Source: Hebobacterum sp964559435
GTDB taxonomy: Bacteria > Armatimonadota > Hebobacteria > Hebobacterales > Hebobacteraceae
Length of the DNA stretch: 64,000 nucleotides
Assembly: GCA_964559435.1 (NCBI GenBank)
Contig: CAZLHI010000002.1
Span: 62,001 to 126,000 of the forward strand
Direction of reading: 5' to 3'
Below the pieces are notes generated by a model, which was not told where the DNA came from, did no database searches, and saw only the letters and a list, made by a program, of their open reading frames with translations. The position numbers and the translations under genes are program-made. Shown piece after piece: positions 58,373 to 64,000 of this stretch (positions are counted from its first letter, which is position 1; each line of letters opens with the position of its first letter).

Positions 58373-59633
58373 GACTGACTAGGAGGTCGACCTCGAGAGG
58401 GCCGATGGTCCACGTATCCGCTGCGGCGACGGCCGTCACGCGCGCCAGACCGTTGATCGCCCGAAGCCTGTCAACCACAGCGAACAGCTCCTCGATGGTG
58501 ATGTCGCCGACGGTCCCCTCAGAAGAGCCGAGCACTCCAGGCGACGATGGGTTCGGCCGCGGCATCACGTTGTGGGCGCGGGCTCGCGGGCTGACTTCCT
58601 CTCGGAGGAGCGCCAGCAGAGCTCCCATCAGCGTCGGCTCGGACTGGCGTCCATCCACCAGTGCCTGGGCGAGGGTCTCTCCGCGGCGGAACACCAGACG
58701 GTTGCGGAACAACTCGAAGTCCACCCGGACCGGCTCTCCCGGATGCGTGTTGAACACAGAGAACCCTCTGACTATCACGCCGCCGGAACTCTCGCGGATT
58801 CGCTCCGCGATTGCCTGCAGCACCTGCTCTTCACTAAACCAGACTACAGATTGGGTGTCCGGGTCCCTTACCGGCTTGCGGATGATGATTGCGCTGTCGC
58901 TCTCGGCCAGCGGGCGCGCACCGGCGCCCCGAGCGCGATCGTCCAGACGGGCAACGAACGCGTCCAGATCCTCTTGTATGGCTTCGGCCGAGCGGCCGCC
59001 ATCGACGAGCTCCCAGTCCAGGGGTTGACCCACTCCGAGGATGACCGGCGTCGACCTCTCCAGCGTTATGCCCCCGGCGGCCTGGACCCGTAGGTTCTCG
59101 ATGTCCCGCTCAAGCTCGTCTATCTCCCGCTCCAGTTGAAGCCGTTTGGCGATCGCGTCGCCCAGCACACGCTCCGCGTTCTTGAGCTGCTCCAAGGCCT
59201 CTTCGTATTCGCTCTGTAATACGTCGTACTCCGAGTTGGCCTCCTCGAGCATCTGCTTTGCCCGATCGAGCTCATCCTGCCACTGTTGCAGCTCCTCCTC
59301 GGCCGCCTGACGGGCATGCTGGAGCGCCGACATGCTTTCGTTCAGCTTCGAGATCTGGCGCGCAAGCTCGGCCTGCCGTTCGCGCATCTCGGCCACGCGC
59401 AGGAAGCCGTCCTTGACGGTCTGGGAGACCATCATTGCTACAGAGAGGGTCATGACGGTAATCAGCATGCCGGCGAACACGGAGATGACTATCGCCGTGT
59501 GGCGGGGGCGCAGCCCGAACAGGCTGAGGCGCTTGCGGCCCATGCGTCTGCCGACGATGTCCCCCACGTAGGCGATCACCCCGCTGACAAGCACCAGCGC
59601 GATGATCAGTACAATCCCTGGAAGCCCTGCCAC
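58353..59633 (-). CDS. DUF3084 coiled-coil membrane protein
   Basis: A 426-residue protein with GVIAYVGDIVGRRMGRKRLS, FGLRPRHTAIVISVFAGMLI (two membrane helices), a long coiled coil (about 90-205; ERQAELARQISKLNESMSAL ...), and a C-terminal soluble part (IIIRKPVRDPDTQSVVWFSE, ARVTAVAAADTWTIGPLEVD). The first block is diagnostic of DUF3084, whose role is unknown. The frame is open to a TTG at 59702 overlapping the fusion gene. The GTG used has AAGGAG nine bases upstream and places a perfect promoter (59673-59702) in front, and family members start close to the first helix. Confidence 0.85.
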   Translation of the reverse strand: MAGLPGIVLIIALVLVSGVIAYVGDIVGRRMGRKRLSLFGLRPRHTAIVISVFAGMLITVMTLSVAMMVSQTVKDGFLRVAEMRERQAELARQISKLNESMSALQHARQAAEEELQQWQDELDRAKQMLEEANSEYDVLQSEYEEALEQLKNAERVLGDAIAKRLQLEREIDELERDIENLRVQAAGGITLERSTPVILGVGQPLDWELVDGGRSAEAIQEDLDAFVARLDDRARGAGARPLAESDSAIIIRKPVRDPDTQSVVWFSEEQVLQAIAERIRESSGGVIVRGFSVFNTHPGEPVRVDFELFRNRLVFRRGETLAQALVDGRQSEPTLMGALLALLREEVSPRARAHNVMPRPNPSSPGVLGSSEGTVGDITIEELFAVVDRLRAINGLARVTAVAAADTWTIGPLEVDLLVSLAGVPD

Positions 59634-59657
59634 GAAGAGGCTCTCCTTGGGTGTCAA

Positions 59658-59687
59658 CTCCCCCACCGGCAGATTATAGTGGGGGAG
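59658..59687. repeat. Inverted repeat bracketing the -10 of the DUF3084 promoter
   Basis: A 9-bp perfect inverted repeat (CTCCCCCAC and GTGGGGGAG) with 12 bases between, which include the TATAAT. It may be an operator, or a hairpin at the very 5' end of the transcript. Confidence 0.7.
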
Positions 59688-59702
59688 CTGAGCCCCCGTC
59701 AA
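59673..59702 (-). promoter_or_regulatory. Sigma-70 promoter of the DUF3084-yqgF genes
   Basis: On the minus strand TTGACG, an 18-base spacer and a perfect TATAAT, inside the last codons of the upstream fusion gene. It gives the DUF3084-yqgF pair their own transcription start. Confidence 0.75.
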
Positions 59703-62656
59703 CCGTGCGGGGCGTTCCCTGAGGGGACACCTCCGACGAATGCTACCTCGCGTGCGGCCTTGAATCGCGGTGTGAGCATCTGCCCGAGAGGCCGAAGATC
59801 ACCCCACCGACCCACGATCGCCTCCGACTTGTCGAGGTAGTATTGGAGCCGCTGAAGATGGTGCTCGCCCCCGAACTTACCGAGAAAGTTGGCCGCCGCT
59901 CCGGCATATACGAGGCACTTGAACAGGGCGCCATAGGCGACGCCGCGAGCCAGCTGGCTCGCCTCAGGAATGGGCACTCCCGACTCTGAACACAGGATCG
60001 AGTAGTGCTCGACCATGTCCGCCCACGCGTCCGCTCCCAGGTCGCTTTCCGGCTGGCCGAGCAAAGCGGCGAGATCGAACTCGAGCGGACCGATGGTGGC
60101 TTGCTCGAAGTCGAAGGTGTGGAGCCCCGATTCGGTTACCAGCAGATGGTGGGGAGTGAACTCGAAATGGATGAAGCTTCGGCGCCGGTCCGAAAGGAAC
60201 TCGACCAAAGGTCCCGCCTGGTCGGCCAGCTGCTGCCAGTCAGCATCGGTCACAGGCTCGTCAGCCAGCTGTCCGATCCGCTCGACGGCGATGCGAAGGG
60301 CGCTGAAGTAATACTCCGGCCCCAGCCGCTCCTTCTCGATCTTCTCGATCTCAGCCGTCAGCTCCTCAAGGTGCTCGTGAGCTGCGCTGTGAAGAGAGGC
60401 GAGCGCGCTCACGGCCGTGCGAAGCCACTGCAGCTTCGCCGAGGGCGTAGACGATTCGAGCCGCTCCGCCAGTGTTTCGTCTCCGAGGTCCTGCATGACC
60501 AGCAGCGCCTGGTCCTTTCGGAGCTCTCCGGCGTAGACTTCGGGCACGGCCGCGCCGTACTGGCGCAGCAACCTCAGAACGCCTGACTCTCGCCGATAAC
60601 AGGCCGAGAAGAAGCTTATGCGCGCAGCGGAGTAGAACTTTGCCACCACACTGGAGGGCCCATCATCGCTCCACGACAGGCTCAGCCGGTAGACGGTGTT
60701 GCGGGATGCCTTCGGGTGCACCGCTGCCTGGGTGATCTGGGGCACCCCCCTTCCCGCCTTTCCTACCAGCGCCAGCAGGTCGTTCAGCGGGGTGTTCAGC
60801 TCGGCGGCCGCGCGCTGGCCCGCATCCGCCGCTGCAGCCTCCGGCTCCTCTGGCGGAGGGGGTGTGCTGCGGGCGATGGTTGCAAGCGCGTCGTCGATCT
60901 CCCGAATCCGCCGCAGCACGGCGTCTTGCGTCTGGTGCAGCAATTCCCGGCGGCCGCGCACGGCTTGCGGATCGGCCGGCCGCCCTCTCAGCTTGTCCCG
61001 CTCATAGAGCATCAGAGAAAGGAGCTCCTGGTTGTACCGCCGGGCAGCGGTGAGATAGGCCTCCAGCCTCTGGGGGGCCTCACCGGTGCGCTCTGCGCTC
61101 CGGAAGCTCCGGGTGGCCTGTCGGTAGGACTTGCCGGCCAGGTCGGCCAGGCGGAGCTTCGCACTTCGGACCACCTCCCGAAGATTTGGCATATCGGCCA
61201 GCTGAGAGCCCGATACCTGTTCCCAAAGCTTTATGGCTTCCAGCAGTCGATCCCGACCGTAGTAGATTCTTGCCAGGCGCAGGACGACGCTGGGCCGCAG
61301 CAAAAGGTTTCTGATCGGCACCTGCTCCCACTGGGCCAGGGCCTCGTCGAATAGCCTCTGGTCGGCGTATAGCTGGCCGAGGACGACGTGAGCCTCGAAC
61401 TCCGAGAGGGGCCGCCAGAGAATGCTCTCCGCCGTCGCCCCGGCGAGCATCTTCTCGGTGATATGTGTCTCGGAGACCGTTTCGTACAGCGGCCAGCCCA
61501 GGAAGTCCGTCGGCAGTCCGCGGCAGAGGGCCACCGCCGCCGACTCCTGCGGCCGCTCAGCCAGACCGATGAAGTACTTGCCGCTGAGGGCCTTCTGAGC
61601 GGCGGCCGCCAGCAGGACAGCAGGCGCGACGAGCAGGCCGACCAGCCATACCGCGCCGAAATCAAGCGCGAACAGTGCCCACGCCGCCATGAGAGCGCCC
61701 AGCCCCCAGTAGAAGGCCAGGATTCGGGTCACCGGCCAGGCCAGCCATTGGAAGTGATGGTGCAGGGGAGTGCACAGGAACGGGCGCGACGTTTCGGTTC
61801 GCCGATGCCGAAGCGGCCGTATCACGCGCCAGAGGCCGCGCACGGCGCCCACCTGCAGTAGCACTGAGGCCGCGTTGATGACGAAAGGTGTGGCGAGGAG
61901 AAGCAACAGGAATTCTGCTTGTGCGAGGATGGCAAGAGCTGCAATGGCAGCGCCGAGGCCGAGCGCTCCCGTGTCCCCCATGAGCAGTCTCGCAGGTGGG
62001 AAGTTGAAAACAAGGAAGCCGAGGGTGGCGCCCATCAAGGGCCAGCAGGTCGACAGCGGGAGGCGACCGGGGTCAACGTAGCCGACCGCAGCCAGGCCGG
62101 CCAGGGCGATGACGGCCGCGCCCCCCGCCAGCCCATCGATGCCGTCGGATAGATTCACAGCGTTGGCGGTCGCGACGAGGATGAGAGCGGCGAACAACAC
62201 ATAGAAGGGGCCGAAGTCGACGAATCCGCTCACGAACGGCACCTGCACCTCGTGCCGCCCACCGATTGTCCATAGCAGTGCGCCCAAGAGCAGGGCGGCG
62301 GCAAGCTGGAGGAGCAGCTTCGCGCGTTCCGTGAGTCCGCGGCCGGCTACTTTGCACAGGTCGTCCGCGAGCCCGATGAGCGCGAAGCACCACGCTGCAG
62401 GCAGCACCCATAGCACGTCGGCTTCCGGGAGCCGCCTCCAAGCAAGCGGAACAAGCAGCGACGATGCAGTCGCCGCCACCATTATGGCAAGTCCGCCGCC
62501 CAGCGGCCTGCGCGGCTTGGGGAAGAGACGGCGAATCTTCTCTTTGCCCGGCTTTCGCTCCCGGGAATACAGCCAGGAAAGGGTGCGCCGAAACGTCCGC
62601 GAGAGAGCTATGCCGAGGAAAAAGGAGAGCAGAAGCGCGGTCAGTGACTGGGCCAT
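59699..62656 (-). CDS. MraY-like phosphosugar transferase fused to TPR-like and aminoglycoside-phosphotransferase-like domains
   Basis: A 985-residue fusion. Residues 1-350 are a polyprenyl-phosphate phosphosugar transferase with about ten helices: the DD of ADDLCK (98-99), NAVNLSDGIDGLAGG (166-179), MGDTG and P-L-HHHF (297-302), the last being MraY-like. Residues about 400-530 look like TPR (LGQLYADQRLFDEALAQWEQ). Then come a helical linker and an APH-type domain (about 650-960): YSAARISFFSACYRRESGVL, LLVMQDLGDETLAERL and DFEQATIGPLEFDLAALLG. In the last, the HxDxxxxN loop reads H830-F-E832-FTPH-H837, so the catalytic Asp and Asn are replaced. Standard MraY has about 360 residues. It follows the FHA gene by 22 bases. 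Confidence 0.88.
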   Translation of the reverse strand: MAQSLTALLLSFFLGIALSRTFRRTLSWLYSRERKPGKEKIRRLFPKPRRPLGGGLAIMVAATASSLLVPLAWRRLPEADVLWVLPAAWCFALIGLADDLCKVAGRGLTERAKLLLQLAAALLLGALLWTIGGRHEVQVPFVSGFVDFGPFYVLFAALILVATANAVNLSDGIDGLAGGAAVIALAGLAAVGYVDPGRLPLSTCWPLMGATLGFLVFNFPPARLLMGDTGALGLGAAIAALAILAQAEFLLLLLATPFVINAASVLLQVGAVRGLWRVIRPLRHRRTETSRPFLCTPLHHHFQWLAWPVTRILAFYWGLGALMAAWALFALDFGAVWLVGLLVAPAVLLAAAAQKALSGKYFIGLAERPQESAAVALCRGLPTDFLGWPLYETVSETHITEKMLAGATAESILWRPLSEFEAHVVLGQLYADQRLFDEALAQWEQVPIRNLLLRPSVVLRLARIYYGRDRLLEAIKLWEQVSGSQLADMPNLREVVRSAKLRLADLAGKSYRQATRSFRSAERTGEAPQRLEAYLTAARRYNQELLSLMLYERDKLRGRPADPQAVRGRRELLHQTQDAVLRRIREIDDALATIARSTPPPPEEPEAAAADAGQRAAAELNTPLNDLLALVGKAGRGVPQITQAAVHPKASRNTVYRLSLSWSDDGPSSVVAKFYSAARISFFSACYRRESGVLRLLRQYGAAVPEVYAGELRKDQALLVMQDLGDETLAERLESSTPSAKLQWLRTAVSALASLHSAAHEHLEELTAEIEKIEKERLGPEYYFSALRIAVERIGQLADEPVTDADWQQLADQAGPLVEFLSDRRRSFIHFEFTPHHLLVTESGLHTFDFEQATIGPLEFDLAALLGQPESDLGADAWADMVEHYSILCSESGVPIPEASQLARGVAYGALFKCLVYAGAAANFLGKFGGEHHLQRLQYYLDKSEAIVGRWGDLRPLGQMLTPRFKAAREVAFVGGVPSGNAPHG

Positions 62657-62678
62657 GGAGGCCTTTCGTCGGCCGTGA

Positions 62679-63137
62679 TTAGGAGTACCTGAAGATCAAA
62701 CGGTAGATCCCTAGGCCTATCTCGTCCCTGTCATGCAGCAGTTCTTCCCCGATCACGGGCTCACGATTGAGCAGCGTTCCGTTGGTGCTGTTCAGGTCTT
62801 TGAGGTAGTACTGATTCCCTTCCCGCCGAATCTGCGCGTGGCGGCGCGAAACAGTGCTGCTGGGCAACGAGATCTCGCAGTCGGGGTTGCGGCCTACGGC
62901 GACAATGTCTTGTTCGAGCTCGGTGGCCTTCGCCACATGCTCGCCGGACGGGTCCAGCAGCCACAGGCTGGCCCGCCGCGAGACGGCTTCTTCCGGCCGT
63001 TCGTCGAGAAGCCGGATGATGAGAGTATCGTCATCGGCCTCCGGCGACTTCTCCGACGCGTCGAGCGGGCAGCCGCAGTGCTTGCAGAAGATGCTTTCTT
63101 CATCGTTGGTGCGGTCGCAGCGAGGACACTGTGGCAC
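62679..63137 (-). CDS. Zinc-ribbon FHA-domain protein
   Basis: A 152-residue protein. The N-terminal zinc ribbon CPRCDRTNDEE...FCKHCGCPL is followed by an acidic linker and an FHA domain at about 60-152 with VGRNPDCEISLPSSTVSRRH, and LNSTNGTLLNREPVIG. FHA domains bind phosphothreonine peptides, so this is a reader for a Ser/Thr kinase substrate. The G-R, S-x-x-H and NG residues for phosphothreonine contact are present. No kinase of the Hanks type is seen in this window. The start is GTG, about 15 bases from the predicted transcription start. First gene of the operon with the MraY-like fusion. Confidence 0.9.
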   Translation of the reverse strand: MPQCPRCDRTNDEESIFCKHCGCPLDASEKSPEADDDTLIIRLLDERPEEAVSRRASLWLLDPSGEHVAKATELEQDIVAVGRNPDCEISLPSSTVSRRHAQIRREGNQYYLKDLNSTNGTLLNREPVIGEELLHDRDEIGLGIYRLIFRYS

Positions 63138-63468
63138 GATATAGCAAGCTCCCAGAGCATTCTAGGCAGCGAAGCGGACCCTGTCAACCGAGACTGCCTC
63201 TCTGCGGAAGCTCGATCACCCCGTGACGGTCACCGGCTTCGGCACCGAGACTCGGAGAGAGGCCGCAGATGGCGTAAGCACTCGGATTTGTCCTTCGCTC
63301 CTTGCGCCGCTGTCAGGCCCGAAGTGATCCCTTGCCTGTCTATGCTGCGCCCAAGGCGGCCCGGATGGCGCGCATTCGCGGCACCGCAGGTTTCGACTTC
63401 GTGTGAGAGACATACGATGCATCGCGCATCGGCTTCGTCAGTTGCCCCTGATCGAAGTCGCTCGGACA
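63138..63468. other. Intergenic region between dxs and the FHA operon
   Basis: 331 bases, holding the FHA promoter at one end. The dxs stop is at the other. Two short overlapping frames on the minus strand show no family and I treat them as noise. No terminator of the classical type is visible after dxs. Confidence 0.45.
63159..63187 (-). promoter_or_regulatory. Sigma-70 promoter of the FHA-MraY fusion operon
   Basis: On the minus strand TTGACA, a 17-base spacer and TAGAAT, with GGGAG before the GTG at 63137. A near-consensus promoter. Confidence 0.75.
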
Positions 63469-64000
63469 TCACCGAGCGGGTGCAGACACGCCGGTCTGCA
63501 GGAACTGCGCGATTGAGGTCCTTATTCCCTGGGGATCGAGGCCGAGGCGGGCCAAGAGCTCCTCGCGCGGCCCGTGCTCCACGAATCCGTCCGGGAGGCC
63601 GAGCCGTAGCAAGGGAACACGGATCCCCTTGTCACATAGCAGTTCGGCAACACCGCTGCCGAAGCCACCTGTGACCGAGTTCTCCTCAATCGTCGTCACA
63701 CGGCCGCACTCGCTTGCCACTTGGCAAATCAGATCGGAGTCGAGCGGTCTGACAAACCGGGCGTTGATGACACATGCCTCGATGCCGCTTCTGGACAGCA
63801 TCTCTGCCGCGACGAGCGCGGGCCCGACCATCGTGCCGGCGGCAAGGGTGGCGACGGCGTCGCCGCGCCTCACGATGTCAGCCTTGCCAACGGGCAGCGG
63901 TGGCACCTCGGCCGTAGGCAGGTTCGTGCCCTCTCCCCTCGGATAGCGGATGGCCGACGGTCCCTCCATTTCCAGGGCTGTGCGCACCATGGCGACAAGC
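63469..64000 (-). CDS. dxs: 1-deoxy-D-xylulose-5-phosphate synthase, C-terminal part
   Basis: Transketolase-like enzyme that makes 1-deoxy-D-xylulose 5-phosphate from pyruvate and glyceraldehyde 3-phosphate for isoprenoids and vitamins B1/B6. Only about 177 residues are in the window; the N-terminal thiamine-diphosphate part lies beyond the right edge, so the frame has no start here. Visible are GPSAIRYPRGEGTN, GDAVATLAAGTMVGPALVAA, INARFVRPLDSDLI, TIEENSVTGGFGSGVAELL, and LGLPDGFVEHGPREELLARL, as in the DXS C-terminal domain. Confidence 0.92.
   Translation of the reverse strand, partial: LVAMVRTALEMEGPSAIRYPRGEGTNLPTAEVPPLPVGKADIVRRGDAVATLAAGTMVGPALVAAEMLSRSGIEACVINARFVRPLDSDLICQVASECGRVTTIEENSVTGGFGSGVAELLCDKGIRVPLLRLGLPDGFVEHGPREELLARLGLDPQGIRTSIAQFLQTGVSAPAR

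Noticed and set aside
63188..63468. Decayed gene next to dxs
   Set aside because: Two overlapping short frames, neither resembling any family; no consistent disrupted homology could be read.
1..64000. CRISPR arrays, insertion sequences, prophage or integrative element
   Set aside because: No regularly spaced repeats, transposase, integrase or attachment-site pairs were seen; gene content is uniformly chromosomal.

Overview
This is a GC-rich bacterial chromosome window with no phage, insertion sequence, CRISPR, rRNA or tRNA that I can see. Several features point to a diderm (two-membrane) organism: an OstA/LptD-type outer-membrane assembly protein, an SLH-domain protein with a beta-barrel-like tail, STN-domain secreted proteins and several lipoproteins. 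A pseudopilin with the motif FPVFARARE near its N-terminus and an H-X9-DG motif is the kind abundant in Armatimonadota and Planctomycetota. I infer Armatimonadota or a close relative. This is inference, because the window has no rRNA marker. Promoters, where visible, are sigma-70-like (for example TTGACA-N17-TATACA at 2045 and TTGACA-N17-TAGAAT at 63187 on the minus strand).

Left part (1-12 kb): a truncated secreted propeller protein and an M20 peptidase come first. A cobalamin riboswitch with terminator then precedes a pseudopilin, cobU, cobT, cobS and a BtuF-like lipoprotein. pabB-pabC (folate branch) follow on the minus strand. Next is a Fur-family regulator with a palindromic Fur/Zur box in front of a znuACB-type zinc transporter operon.

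12-25 kb: a metallo-beta-lactamase-fold hydrolase, a degenerate J-domain/TPR membrane protein and a minus-strand operon of kinase-like protein, macrodomain protein and DUF3352-like membrane protein. Then come two secreted proteins that share a C-terminal domain, a G5/3D-domain wall protein, an agarase-like glycoside hydrolase with altered catalytic residues, a B12-binding radical SAM enzyme, a GT-C glycosyltransferase and an ECF-S-like transporter.

25.8-34 kb: one long minus-strand operon runs ligA, AMMECR1 (amrA), HD hydrolase, PH-like protein, a small protein, four uncharacterised membrane proteins and mtaB. The four-membrane-protein block has no function that I can name and is a main candidate for an undescribed system.

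34-46 kb: a 1190-residue CPBP protease-like protein with a duplicated architecture, an FKBP lipoprotein, PcrA/UvrD helicase and a sulfatase-fold hydrolase. A minus-strand operon of UroD-family enzyme, pcm and a GT-C glycosyltransferase follows.

46-54 kb: a five-gene envelope operon (SLH porin-like, OstA/LptD-like, TPR-ImpE, two STN paralogues). 54-58 kb: a TPR protein, NfeD/ClpP-class protease and slipin. 58-64 kb: an operon of FHA protein, a remarkable MraY-TPR-APH-like fusion, DUF3084 protein and YqgF-like nuclease, then the C-terminal end of dxs at the right edge.

Themes: cobalamin handling (riboswitch, cobUTS, btuF, B12-type radical SAM, UroD/methyltransferase-like protein), metal homeostasis (Fur/Znu) and cell-envelope building.
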